NCBI RefSeq assembly: GCF_000737195.2 | Contig: NZ_JALM01000076.1 | Location: 1-64,000 of the forward strand | Source: Sciscionella sediminilitoris | Lineage (GTDB): Bacteria > Actinomycetota > Actinomycetes > Mycobacteriales > Pseudonocardiaceae | Length of the DNA: 64,000 bases | Direction: 5' to 3' | In this document: positions 46,079-54,605 of the stretch, in pieces | Position numbering within the stretch: position 1 is the first letter of the stretch | Layout of the letters: the number at the start of each line of letters is the position of its first letter | Notes under the pieces: generated by a model | What the model was told of the DNA's origin: nothing | Seen by the model: the letters and a program-made list of their open reading frames with translations, nothing else | Database searches by the model: none | Made by a program: the position numbers and the translations under genes

Positions 46079-47671
46079 GTGGAGTTCCCCAACCTCATCC
46101 CACTGCGGCAGGTGCTGCTCACCCTCGGTGAGTCACTGCTCGAACTGAGCACCGCACCGGACGGCGTGGAGGTCGGGGTGCGCGATGTGGTGATCGCCGA
46201 TCCCGAGGACGAACCCCGGCCGCGCGCGGGCGATCTGGTGCTGCTCATCGGGGCACGGGGCAGGGCGGCCATCCCGGTGCTGCGCGCGGCCGCCCGTTCG
46301 CGTGCCACCGCGATCGCGGTCAAGGGCGTCACCGCACCGCTGCGGGATGCCGCGAGTGATGCCGGGATCGCGCTGCTCGCGGTCCATCCGGCGGTCAGCT
46401 GGGCCCAGCTGACCGCGGTGGCACGGGCGGCACTGGACGATGCCCGGGTGCTCTCCGAAAGCGAGTCCGGGGTGGTGCTCGGCGACCTGTTCGCCCTCGC
46501 GCAGACGATCGCCACGCTCACCGGGGGCATCGTGAGCATCGAGGACACCGCCAGCCGGGTGCTGGCCTACTCGCGCTCCTCCGGCGAGGTCGACGAACTG
46601 CGCAGGCTGTCCATTCTCGGCCAGCAGGGACCCGAGGAATACCTGGCGCTGCTGCGGAAATGGGGCGTGTTCGACCGGCTGCGCTCCAGCGAGGAGGTGG
46701 TGCGGATCGAGGAACGCCCGGAATCGGGTATCCGGCGCCGCCTCGCGGTCGGCATCTTCGCCGGACGGCAGCCGCTCGGCACGATCTGGGTCCAGGAAGG
46801 CGGGCAAGCACTGCACGAACGGGCCGAGCGGGCGCTGCTCGGTGCGGCCCGGGTCACCGCGCTGCACCTGGTCCGGCGCCGCGGGGAACGCAGCGCGCAC
46901 AACGCCCTGCGCGAGGGGCTGCTGAACGGGCTGCTCGAGGGTCGCCTCGATGTGGGCTCGGTGGCCTCGGAAATCGGCGCGGATCCGGCGAAACCCGCGG
47001 CGGTCGCCGCGTTCGCGCTGCTCGACGAGGACGAGGCGGACCGGTCCGCGCACGAACTGCGCAGGTTGGAGATGACCAGCCTGATCGCCGTGCACGCGGC
47101 CGCCTACCGGCGAAGCGCGCTGGCCACCACCATCGGCGCGCGGGTCTACGTGCTGCTCCCCGATCTCCCCGAACAGGAGAGCGGGGCGAGCGTGCTCGGG
47201 CTCGCCAGGGAGATCGTCACCGCGGGCAGCAAGCACGCGGGGTTCACGGTGCGCGCCGCGGTCGGTTCCCCGGTCCCCCGGCTCGAAGGCGCGGCGGAGT
47301 CCAGGCAGGAGGCCGACCGGGTGCTGGACGCGGCACCCGAGGGTCCTGCGGTCGCCACCATCGAGGAGGTGCGCTCCGCGGTGCTGCTCGCCGAAACCCT
47401 GGCCGAAGTCCGCGCCAACGAACGGATCCGCGATCCCCGGATCACCGCGCTGCTCGCGCACGATCGGGAGAACGGCGGGGAACTGGCCGCATCACTGCTG
47501 GCCTATCTGGACTCCTTCGGGGATGTGCGCAGCGCGGCCACCGAACTCGGCGTGCACCCGAACACCCTTCGCTACCGGGTGCGCCGGGCGGGAACCGTGG
47601 CCGGTCTCGACCTCGGCGACGCCAGGGAACGGCTCGTCGCCCAGCTGCAGCTACGACTGCTCGGCCGTTAA
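46079..47671 (+). CDS. PucR-family transcriptional regulator of proline catabolism (PutR-like)
   Basis: A 530-residue regulator. An N-terminal PucR-type sensory domain (about 1-140) and a GGDEF-like CdaR middle domain precede the C-terminal PucR helix-turn-helix, LLAYLDSFGDVRSAATELGVHPNTLRYRVRR. Streptomyces relatives activate divergently transcribed proline genes in response to proline. The GTG start at 46079 follows AAGGAG. It ends 4 nt inside the convergent PheC-like gene. Confidence 0.87.
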   Translation: MEFPNLIPLRQVLLTLGESLLELSTAPDGVEVGVRDVVIADPEDEPRPRAGDLVLLIGARGRAAIPVLRAAARSRATAIAVKGVTAPLRDAASDAGIALLAVHPAVSWAQLTAVARAALDDARVLSESESGVVLGDLFALAQTIATLTGGIVSIEDTASRVLAYSRSSGEVDELRRLSILGQQGPEEYLALLRKWGVFDRLRSSEEVVRIEERPESGIRRRLAVGIFAGRQPLGTIWVQEGGQALHERAERALLGAARVTALHLVRRRGERSAHNALREGLLNGLLEGRLDVGSVASEIGADPAKPAAVAAFALLDEDEADRSAHELRRLEMTSLIAVHAAAYRRSALATTIGARVYVLLPDLPEQESGASVLGLAREIVTAGSKHAGFTVRAAVGSPVPRLEGAAESRQEADRVLDAAPEGPAVATIEEVRSAVLLAETLAEVRANERIRDPRITALLAHDRENGGELAASLLAYLDSFGDVRSAATELGVHPNTLRYRVRRAGTVAGLDLGDARERLVAQLQLRLLGR

Positions 47672-48453
47672 CCGATCCACGGCTTGGCGATGCGGTCGAA
47701 GGTGCCGTCCCCGCGCACCAGGTGCAGCCACTGATTCACCCATTCCTGGAACACCACATCCCCGCGCGGGGTCAGATACGCCTTCTCGGAGAAGGTGAAC
47801 GGCTTGTCCGGGTGCACCGGGCACAGCTGCGGATGCTGCTTGTGCTGCCAGCGGGTCTCGGCGGCATCGGTGATCATCAGGTCGGCGCGCCCGGCGAGGA
47901 TCTCGTCGAAGATCGTGTTGTTGTCCGCATGCGGCACGATCGTTGCCTTCCCGAGGTGTTCGCGGGCGAAGGATTCGTTGGTGCCACCCGGATTCACCAC
48001 CACGCGCACCCCGGGACGGTCGATCTGCTCGAGCGTGCCGTACTTTCCGGCGTCCGGGCAGCGGGTGATCGGGGTCTTGCCGTCCCGCAGATAGGGATCG
48101 CTGAAGAAGGCCTCCTTGGCGCGGTCCAGGGTGATCGAGACCCCGCCCATGGCCAGATCGCATTTCCCGGAGCGCACATCGGCGGTGAGATCCTTCCAGG
48201 TGCTCGGCACCAGCCGCAGCCGAACCCCGAGCCGGTGGGCCATGTCCCCGGCGAGCTCGATGTCCATTCCGCTCCACCGCCCGGTTCCCGGGTCCCGTTT
48301 GGTGAACGGGAGGTAGTCCCCGGTGCTGCACACCCGCAGCTCGCCGCGTTCACCGACCCGGTCGAGCGCGCTCTTCCCGTCCGCCGCGTTCGCCACCGTG
48401 GAACCGAGGGCGAGCATGATCGCGAACCCGATCGCGAACACTGTCCTGCGCAT
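47668..48453 (-). CDS. Exported PheC-like cyclohexadienyl dehydratase / solute-binding-fold protein
   Basis: A 261-residue protein with a signal peptide (residues 1-23, cleavage after NANA... region VANA). GDYLPFTKRDPGTGRWSGMDI, SITLDRAKEAFFSDPYLRDG, RPGVRVVVNPGGTNESFA and DAAETRWQHKQHPQLC are the family blocks of periplasmic cyclohexadienyl dehydratases, which share the fold of amino-acid-binding proteins. It may decarboxylate and dehydrate prephenate or arogenate outside the cell, or simply bind a solute; no ABC permease is adjacent, favouring the enzyme. Expression is presumably independent of its neighbours. Confidence 0.75.
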   Translation of the reverse strand: MRRTVFAIGFAIMLALGSTVANAADGKSALDRVGERGELRVCSTGDYLPFTKRDPGTGRWSGMDIELAGDMAHRLGVRLRLVPSTWKDLTADVRSGKCDLAMGGVSITLDRAKEAFFSDPYLRDGKTPITRCPDAGKYGTLEQIDRPGVRVVVNPGGTNESFAREHLGKATIVPHADNNTIFDEILAGRADLMITDAAETRWQHKQHPQLCPVHPDKPFTFSEKAYLTPRGDVVFQEWVNQWLHLVRGDGTFDRIAKPWIG

Positions 48454-48720
48454 CTGGCACCTGCCTTTCCGAATCGGGCCTACCTTAACCGGCGAGCGTG
48501 TTCCAGGGTCTGCGCACGACCCAGTTCTGCCAGTGGCCGCACCGCAGCACCCCGGGCAACGGCGAGCCGGACTGCCACGGGTCCGGGGATCCGGATCCCG
48601 GTGCGGTCGCGGACTCCGGTGGCGGCGGGGACTATCTGTCCGACGAATCGATGCACCGGGCGAACCGGAAGGCGATCGTGGACGAGACCGTCTCGATGAT
48701 TCCCGCGGTGGCCGGCTGAC

Positions 48721-49464
48721 TCAGCCGCGCGCGGCCCGGTGGGCGCGATCCCCGGTTGTCAGTGCCTCGCCGATCTCCGAGCTCGTCATGACCCTGGCAA
48801 AGCCCCGGCGCAGGGTGCGCAGGCTCGCCTCCTGCGCGAGCGCGTTGTCCGTTGCGTTCACATCGGAGCCGAACACGATGTGGTACCCGAGGAAGTAGCC
48901 GGTGCGCGCGGTCGACTCGCAGCAGAAGTTCGTCAGGGTGCCGCAGATGATCAGTGTCCGGATTCCCCGGTTGCGCAGCGCGTAGTCGAGATCGGTTCCG
49001 GCGAACGAGTCGAAATTGTGTTTCGTGGCGATGACCCGTTCCCCTTCGGCGGGGACGAATTCCCGGTACAGCTTCGCGCCCGGTTTTCCCTCGGCGATCG
49101 CGCCGTCCCTGATCGGCGGCCAGTACTCGTAGAAATCGTGCGCCACATCCGGGGCGACCGTGTGCTCGGTGTAGTACACCGGTGATCCCGCGGCACGGCA
49201 GGTTTCGATGAGCCGCGCGATCCTCGGCACCTGGCGGTACGCCTCCGGGACGAACATCGGATTGCCCGGGTTGACGAAATCCTCCTGCATATCCACCACG
49301 ATGAGCGCGGTTTCCGCGGGGCGGATCTCGAACGCCCAGTGCTTGTCCACCGTGTATTCCCGCTCGGCCCGTTCGATGAATTCGGCCTCGGAATCGAGCA
49401 GCTCCTCCGCGCTCCTGCCGTAGGTGGAAAGGAATCGGCTGACCTGGTCCACGTTGACCTCCAA
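48721..49464 (-). CDS. Isochorismatase-fold cysteine hydrolase
   Basis: A 247-residue cysteine hydrolase with the triad Asp58 (IVVDMQED), Lys148 (IATKHNFDSF) and Cys181/182 (GTLTNFCCEST). Family members hydrolyse amides such as ureidoacrylate (RutB), maleamate and N-carbamoylsarcosine. As the last gene of an operon with a flavin monooxygenase and a flavin reductase, it probably cleaves an amide formed by oxidative ring opening (inference). A roughly 45-residue N-terminal extension is like RutB-type enzymes. Confidence 0.85.
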   Translation of the reverse strand: MEVNVDQVSRFLSTYGRSAEELLDSEAEFIERAEREYTVDKHWAFEIRPAETALIVVDMQEDFVNPGNPMFVPEAYRQVPRIARLIETCRAAGSPVYYTEHTVAPDVAHDFYEYWPPIRDGAIAEGKPGAKLYREFVPAEGERVIATKHNFDSFAGTDLDYALRNRGIRTLIICGTLTNFCCESTARTGYFLGYHIVFGSDVNATDNALAQEASLRTLRRGFARVMTSSEIGEALTTGDRAHRAARG

Positions 49465-49467
49465 TTC

Positions 49468-49989
49468 TCAAGCGAACCAGTGGATGGGCTCTTCGTCGCG
49501 CCCGCGGTAATCCCCCATCCGGCCGCCCAAGTAGGCGAGCGGTTCGCCTTCGCGGTCGCAGACCCGCCGCACCGCGCCGATGAACACATCGTGGTCGCCC
49601 GCGACGAACTGCCGTTCGGTGACGCATTCCAGGTGTGCGAGGGCATCCGGCACCACGGGCACCTCGTGTTCGCCGAACCGCAGCGGCAGACCGGCGAAGT
49701 GATCGGCTCCCCTGCGCGCGAAGCGCAGCGCGATCTCGTCCTGGCGCGCGGACAGGATGCTCACGCCGAACCGGCCCGAGGCGCGCACCGCCTCGGTGGT
49801 GCGCGCCCCGCTGCCCAGGCACACCAGCAGCAGCGGCGGTTCGAGCGAGACCGAGGTCAGCGAGTTCACCGTCATTCCGTGCGGCTCACCGTCGAGCAGC
49901 GTGGTGACCACGGCGACCCCGGTGGCAAACCGGCCCATGGTGCGCCGCATGGTCAGCGGATCGAGCGCTTCGCCCGTCACCACGGTCAC
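49468..49989 (-). CDS. Flavin reductase (HpaC/RutF-like)
   Basis: A 173-residue flavin reductase-like domain protein. MRRTMGRFATGVAVVTT, HGMTVNSLTSVSLEPPLLLVCL and the GDHDVFIGAV segment are the standard blocks. It supplies reduced FMN or FAD to a monooxygenase, here the HpaB-like enzyme two genes upstream. The GTG start at 49989 overlaps the cupin stop, so the operon is tightly coupled. Confidence 0.88.
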   Translation of the reverse strand: MTVVTGEALDPLTMRRTMGRFATGVAVVTTLLDGEPHGMTVNSLTSVSLEPPLLLVCLGSGARTTEAVRASGRFGVSILSARQDEIALRFARRGADHFAGLPLRFGEHEVPVVPDALAHLECVTERQFVAGDHDVFIGAVRRVCDREGEPLAYLGGRMGDYRGRDEEPIHWFA

Positions 49990-50342
49990 CCGTCCTCCCC
50001 GGTGCGGTAGCGCACTTCGAAGGTGGTGACCCCCTCTTCGCTGCGCCACGGCCCGTGCCGCATTCCCGGCGGACGGCAGGCGTACATGCCCGCGGTGAAG
50101 GTCTGGTTCAGTTCGAGATCGGTGAACGAACCCTCGAGAATGTAGACCTCCTCCCAGAAGTCGTGCTGCTGCACGCCCATCGGGGTGGAGTCCGCGCCCG
50201 GTTCGTAGCGCAGGATCCGGGTTGCCACGCCGCTTTCCTTGTCACCGGCGAGGATCCGCTCCTTGATCTTGGGGTCGTCCCCCGGGCAGACGGTGTACCC
50301 GATCCGCTCGACGGGGAAGAATTCGTATTTTGGCTTCGCCAC
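49986..50342 (-). CDS. Small cupin-domain protein
   Basis: A 118-residue single-domain cupin. GVQQHDFWEEVYILEGSFTD gives the motif-1 metal ligands (His, Glu) and AGMYACRPPGMRHGPW motif 2 (His). Such ChrR/ARD-type cupins may be metal dioxygenases or isomerases. Position between the monooxygenase and flavin reductase genes suggests it processes a pathway intermediate. Confidence 0.75.
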   Translation of the reverse strand: MAKPKYEFFPVERIGYTVCPGDDPKIKERILAGDKESGVATRILRYEPGADSTPMGVQQHDFWEEVYILEGSFTDLELNQTFTAGMYACRPPGMRHGPWRSEEGVTTFEVRYRTGEDG

Positions 50343-50358
50343 GGGGAACCTCTCTCGT

Positions 50359-51792
50359 TCAGTCGGCGCTTTCGAGGCTGTATCCGGAAAGGAAGGAATC
50401 GAGTTCGGCGAGTGGTTCGCTGAAGTCGTAGTTGCGGAACGCGTACCCCTTCACCACGAACGGCGCACCCGCATAGAACATCTCGTACTGGTGGTGGCGC
50501 CCGGCGAATTCGCTGCCGATCGCGTCCCAGGCGAGTTTGAACAGTTTGAGCCGCTCCTCGGCGGGCACGTTCGGCGAGTACATGTACCGGTCGATATCGG
50601 CCCTGGTCTCGGGGTTGCGCAGATCCGCGACGCTGGAGGGCACCTGCAGCACCCCGCCGCCGACCAGATCCCGCAGAATGGCCAGCACCCGAGGGTAGAT
50701 CTCGGCCTGCAGGCCCATCGCCCCGTACACCGCGCGCGCACCGGGGCGCCACAGACCCTGATCATCGGGTTCGGCGGTGTACTCGGCGGCGAGCATCGCC
50801 GATTCCACGGTGGAGGCGAGCCCGGCCAGCTCGCCCAGTTTCTCGACCACACCGGGGAATTTGTCGACCCCGTTGACCGCGGCGACCTTGCGCGCGATAC
50901 CGAGCAGGAACTGCAGCTTGACGGTGAACCGGATCTGCGCCTGCCAGTTGCCGAACACGTGTGCACCGGTGTCGAAGAACTGCCGCCGCAACCCGTCGAC
51001 ATCCTTGTAGACGAACACTCGCTCCCAGGGGATGAACACGTCATCGAATACCAGCAGCGCGTCGGTCTCGTCGTAGCGAGTGCTCAGCGGGTAGTCGTAG
51101 GAGCTCGTCGCCGAGGGGGCGTAGGCGCGCCGGCAGTAGAGTTTCAGGCCCTCGGCGCCCACCGGGACCGCGAAGCTCACCGCGAACTGCGCGTCCTCCT
51201 TGGTCAGCGGTTTGATGCAGGACACCAGGATCTCGTCGGCGACCGCGCCTCCGGTGGCGAGCATCTGCGCGCCGCGGATGACGATGCCGTCCGCGCGTTC
51301 CTCGGCGACTCCGGCCTGCACGAGCTCGCCGTCCCAGTCGTGCGCGGTGCTCGCCCGCGACACCTGCGGCGGGATGATCGCATAGGAGAGGTAGAGCTGT
51401 TCCTGCGCCACTTTCCGTTGGTAGGCGAGGACGTTCGCGCCGTAGTCGCGGTCCTCACGGGTGAACACATCCGGGTGCGCGGCGAAGGCGGACAGGAAGG
51501 CGGCCACGTGGTCCGGGCTGCGTCCGACCCAGCCGTGGGTGTGCCGGGCCCAGGCCTGCGCGGCTTCCCGGAACGCGAGGAGTTCGTCGCGGCTGCGCGG
51601 GATCCGGTAGATCGGGTGCTCGGTCTCCCCCGCCTCCCGCGCCCGCCGCGCACCGAGGTCGATCAGCTCGGCGATCGTGTTCGCGATCGGCGCGAAGGCC
51701 TCGTGCTTGGCGATTCCCCGAACCCGTTCGCCGTCCAGGTACACCTGCCGGTCGTCGTCGAGCGCGGCGAGATACTCGTTTCCGGTGCGCAT
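50359..51792 (-). CDS. HpaB-type FADH2/FMNH2-dependent monooxygenase
   Basis: A 477-residue member of the 4-hydroxyphenylacetate 3-hydroxylase oxygenase family, on the acyl-CoA-dehydrogenase fold. RTGNEYLAALDDDRQVYLDGERV opens it; HIRGAQML-like IVIRGAQMLATGG, DDVFIPWERVFVYKD and GVDKFPGVVEKLGEL follow. Members hydroxylate phenols, and some related enzymes open N-heterocycles (recalled). With a flavin reductase, isochorismatase and nitrilase in the operon, a nitrogen heterocycle or aromatic amide is a better guess than 4-hydroxyphenylacetate itself. Confidence 0.85.
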   Translation of the reverse strand: MRTGNEYLAALDDDRQVYLDGERVRGIAKHEAFAPIANTIAELIDLGARRAREAGETEHPIYRIPRSRDELLAFREAAQAWARHTHGWVGRSPDHVAAFLSAFAAHPDVFTREDRDYGANVLAYQRKVAQEQLYLSYAIIPPQVSRASTAHDWDGELVQAGVAEERADGIVIRGAQMLATGGAVADEILVSCIKPLTKEDAQFAVSFAVPVGAEGLKLYCRRAYAPSATSSYDYPLSTRYDETDALLVFDDVFIPWERVFVYKDVDGLRRQFFDTGAHVFGNWQAQIRFTVKLQFLLGIARKVAAVNGVDKFPGVVEKLGELAGLASTVESAMLAAEYTAEPDDQGLWRPGARAVYGAMGLQAEIYPRVLAILRDLVGGGVLQVPSSVADLRNPETRADIDRYMYSPNVPAEERLKLFKLAWDAIGSEFAGRHHQYEMFYAGAPFVVKGYAFRNYDFSEPLAELDSFLSGYSLESAD

Positions 51793-52466
51793 TACTCACT
51801 CCCTCGCTGTACGAGATAGCTGTGCCGCAGCGATTCCCCGCTCGGCAAGGTCAGTTCGAGTTCCCAGGTCTCCCCCGGCACGAAGGCGCCGTGCAGCAGC
51901 GGAAGGGTTCCGCAGAACACCACGAGGTCGCCCTCGATCCGGCCGAGTGCTTCGAACAGCAACTCCAGCAGCTCGCCCGGTTTCCGCATGACCGCCAGCG
52001 TTCCGTCCTGATAGGACAGTCCGTCCACCTCGGCGCGCGCCCGTACCGCGTCCCAGTCGAAGCCGCCGATCGGGTCCGGGAGGGCGAACACCGTCTCGCC
52101 GAACGGTTTCGGGCAGACCGCCTTGGATTTGCCGATATCCGTGCGCTCCAGATCGCGGTCGGTGTGATCGGAGCCGACACCGAGGTAGTACCGGTCCGCG
52201 TGCCGGATCAGTACCGGCTCCACCTCGCCGGAGGTGTTCGCCTCGCTGACCGGCACATTCGCCGAGGTGGTCAGCAGCTCCGGAGCCAGGTCGAAGAACA
52301 CCGGGATGGATTCCGGCGCAGGGACCCCGATCTCGGCGAGTTCGGCGATGTGCGCTCGCGCTGCGGCCTCGTCGCGCGCGGTGTATCCGGCCACGATCAG
52401 CCGGCCGGGCCGCACCTCGAACGGTTCCGAACCGATCGGGCGCAGCCGGAAACTGGATGCACTCAT
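51792..52466 (-). CDS. DUF2848-family protein
   Basis: A 224-residue protein of a family known mostly by sequence. FFDLAPELLTTSANVPVSEANTSGEVEPVLI and YLGVGSDHTDRDLERTDIGKSKAVCPKPF are its conserved blocks; the glutamates and histidine recall the metal site of fumarylacetoacetate-hydrolase-like folds (inference). ATG 52466 has GAGGAGA upstream. The stop TAA shares one base with the monooxygenase ATG, placing it firmly in the catabolic operon. Confidence 0.72.
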   Translation of the reverse strand: MSASSFRLRPIGSEPFEVRPGRLIVAGYTARDEAAARAHIAELAEIGVPAPESIPVFFDLAPELLTTSANVPVSEANTSGEVEPVLIRHADRYYLGVGSDHTDRDLERTDIGKSKAVCPKPFGETVFALPDPIGGFDWDAVRARAEVDGLSYQDGTLAVMRKPGELLELLFEALGRIEGDLVVFCGTLPLLHGAFVPGETWELELTLPSGESLRHSYLVQRGSE

Positions 52467-52487
52467 ACGTGCGGATCTCCTCACTTC

Positions 52488-53276
52488 TCAGTCGGCCGCG
52501 ATCGGCCTGCGATCGGCGAGCACCGGGAATTCCTTGCGATAGCCGGCGATGGCGCTCGGCTCGAACTCGGCGTGCAGTTCGGACTCCTCCGCGCCCGCCT
52601 CGGCGAGCAGTGTTCCGTCCGGGCCGACGATCCTGCTGTGCCCGGCGAGCCGCACCCCGCCCTGCTGGGTGCCCGCCGCGTTGCAGGCGAGCACCAGGAA
52701 CTGCCCCTCGACCGCGCGGGCCGCGGTGAACAGCCGCCAGTGTTCGAGCCGTGCCGCGGGCCAGGCGGCAGGCACGACGACCAGCTCCGCGCCGAGTTCG
52801 GTCAGCCGTTCCCACAGGGCCGGGAACCGCAGGTCATAGCACGTCGTCGCGGCGATCCTGGCGAATCCGGTCTCCGTGACCGAGACCGCATCGCCGGGGG
52901 TGAGCAGCTGTGCTTCTCTCGACTGGTAGCCGAACACGTGGGTCTTGCGGTAGCTGTGCAGTCGCGTGCCGTCCGGGCCGAACAGCAGCGCGGTGTTGTA
53001 CAGCCTGCCGTGCTCGTCTCGCTCGAGCACGCTGCCCAGATGCAGATGGGCGCCGAGTTCGCGGGCCATCTCGGCACCGAAGGCGGACAGCGCGCCGTCC
53101 GCGGGTTCGGCGAGTCCGGCGTAGGAGTCGAAGGCGAAGTAACCGGGCGCCCACAGCTCGGGCAGCACGATCAGTTCGGCGCCGCGCAGCTTCCGCAGGC
53201 GCTCGCCGACACGGTCGATCCGGGCGCGCACCGGTTCCTCCGGCGGGCTGGCCAGTTGCAGCAGCGCGAGTTTCAT
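52488..53276 (-). CDS. Carbon-nitrogen hydrolase (nitrilase superfamily amidase)
   Basis: A 262-residue omega-amidase-like enzyme with the triad Glu40 (LPELWAPGY), Lys111 (SYRKTHVFGY) and Cys146 (TTCYDLRFP). It hydrolyses an amide or nitrile-derived nitrogen. Its ATG overlaps the GntR stop (ATGA), so regulator and enzymes form one transcript. The isochorismatase-fold protein in the same operon may act on a different amide step. Confidence 0.86.
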   Translation of the reverse strand: MKLALLQLASPPEEPVRARIDRVGERLRKLRGAELIVLPELWAPGYFAFDSYAGLAEPADGALSAFGAEMARELGAHLHLGSVLERDEHGRLYNTALLFGPDGTRLHSYRKTHVFGYQSREAQLLTPGDAVSVTETGFARIAATTCYDLRFPALWERLTELGAELVVVPAAWPAARLEHWRLFTAARAVEGQFLVLACNAAGTQQGGVRLAGHSRIVGPDGTLLAEAGAEESELHAEFEPSAIAGYRKEFPVLADRRPIAAD

Positions 53277-53938
53277 CGCCGTACCCCCGGATCCGGGATG
53301 CTCAGCGCGGCGAGGGTGCGCTCCAGGTGCCGGTCGAGCGCACCGGTGACCTCGGCGACCGAGCCGGAGCGCAGCCCGTCCACGATCGCGGCGTGCTCGG
53401 TGAGCACCCCCCGTGCCCGGTCGGTGGAACCGGCGACCGCGCGCAGACCCATGCGCAACTGCCGCTCACGCAGCGATTCGTAGAAGTCCACGAGCACCGG
53501 ATTGCCCGCGGCGATCACGATCGTGCGGTGGAAGGTGCGGTCGCATTCGATGAACTCGACCGGATCCGCGAGCAGTTTCTCCTGCTCGCCCAGCAGCCGC
53601 TCCAGCTCGCCGAGCACGGTGTCCGGGGCCTCGGCGACCCGGCGCACCGACCAGTCCTCGATCAGCGAGCGCGCCTGCATCACCGAGCGCAGTTCGGCAT
53701 CCGAGATCGGCGGTACGAAGGCGCCCTTCTTGGGCACGATCTGCAGCAGCCCTTCGGCCTCGAGGCGCAGCAGGGCCTCGCGCACCGGGGTGCGGGATAT
53801 TCCGGAGGCCTCGGCCACCTGTCCCTCGGTCAGGAACACGCCCTCGGATCGCGGCACCGAGGCGACCCGGTCGCGCAACCAGCGATACGCGATCTCCTGC
53901 GCGTTCTCGGTGCGCTTCCCCGCTTGCGTACCAGTCAT
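53273..53938 (-). CDS. GntR-family (FCD) regulator heading the catabolic operon
   Basis: A 221-residue regulator with wHTH FLTEGQVAEASGISRTPVREALLRLEAEGLL and an FCD domain with LIEDWSVRRVAEAP and DRTFHRTIVIAAGNP. ATG 53938 has no Shine-Dalgarno, and a perfect palindrome lies 7-18 nt upstream, so the mRNA may be leaderless or nearly so. An ATG at 53947 is an in-frame alternative. First gene of the operon; probably an autorepressor released by the pathway substrate. Confidence 0.85.
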   Translation of the reverse strand: MTGTQAGKRTENAQEIAYRWLRDRVASVPRSEGVFLTEGQVAEASGISRTPVREALLRLEAEGLLQIVPKKGAFVPPISDAELRSVMQARSLIEDWSVRRVAEAPDTVLGELERLLGEQEKLLADPVEFIECDRTFHRTIVIAAGNPVLVDFYESLRERQLRMGLRAVAGSTDRARGVLTEHAAIVDGLRSGSVAEVTGALDRHLERTLAALSIPDPGVRR

Positions 53939-53944
53939 AGGCAA

Positions 53945-53956
53945 CATGTATACATG
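53945..53956. promoter_or_regulatory. GntR-type operator CATGTATACATG
   Basis: A perfect 12-bp palindrome containing TGTATACA, matching the FadR-subfamily pattern TGT-N2-ACA. It sits just before the GntR start and within 60 bp of the divergent GlpP gene, so it could repress both. Confidence 0.65.
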
Positions 53957-54013
53957 AACTATGGAAGGCGGGCAAGGCCGGAATTCCCTACGGTGATGCG
54001 ATAATCGACGGTG

Positions 54014-54568
54014 ATGGACGAACTGCTCCGGGACAATCCGGTAATCGCGAGCGTGAAGGACGACGCGGGCCTGCGCGCCGTGGCGGAGTCCGAGTGCCCG
54101 GTCGTTTTCCTGCTCTACGGTTCGGTACTCGATCTGGCCGGGCTCGTCCGGCAGCTCACCGAGCACGGCAAGACCGTGCTGGTGAACGTGGACATGATCG
54201 AGGGACTGGTGAGCAAGGAGATCGCCGTGCGCTTCGTGCACGAGCAGACCGGGGCGGCCGGGATCCTGAGCACGAAGGCGAACATCGTCCGGGCCGCGCG
54301 GGAGCGGGGAATGCTCGCCGTGCACCGCTTCTTCCTCGTCGACTCGTTCTCCTACCACAGCCTCGGCAGGCAGATCGCCGTCTCCAAACCGGACTACATC
54401 GAGATACTTCCGGGATGCGTGCCGCGGGTCATCGGCTGGCTGCGCGCGGACACCACGGTGCCGATCATCGCGGGCGGTCTGGTCTGCGACAAGGACGATG
54501 TACTCGCCGCGCTCGGGGCGGGCGCGACCGCGATCGCTTCGTCCAATGTGGACGTCTGGGCGATGTAG
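54014..54568 (+). CDS. glpP: GlpP-family (glycerol-3-phosphate-responsive) transcription antiterminator
   Basis: A 184-residue TIM-barrel-like protein of the GlpP family. CPVVFLLYGSVLDLAGLV, KTVLVNVDMIEGLVSKEIAV, GILSTKANIV, IEILPGCVPRVI and VPIIAGGLVCDKDDV are the family blocks. In Bacillus, GlpP with glycerol-3-phosphate binds leader RNA and lets transcription pass a terminator. Such a leader terminator lies at 59535-59581 in front of the neighbouring polyol operon. GATAAT at 54000-54005 is so close to the start (GTG 54011 or ATG 54014) that the mRNA is likely leaderless. Confidence 0.88.
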   Translation: MDELLRDNPVIASVKDDAGLRAVAESECPVVFLLYGSVLDLAGLVRQLTEHGKTVLVNVDMIEGLVSKEIAVRFVHEQTGAAGILSTKANIVRAARERGMLAVHRFFLVDSFSYHSLGRQIAVSKPDYIEILPGCVPRVIGWLRADTTVPIIAGGLVCDKDDVLAALGAGATAIASSNVDVWAM

Positions 54569-54605
54569 CGGTGCGCCCGGCATGAGCCGAGTTCGGCGCG
54601 CGGTG

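Noticed and set aside
48498-48719. A 73-codon plus-strand open frame with GTG start in the 267-bp gap between the PheC-like and isochorismatase genes.
   Set aside because: No recognisable domain, low-complexity Gly/Asp stretch, no ribosome site and overlap with the expected promoter of the PheC-like gene. It may be a relic of a larger gene, but nothing supports translation.
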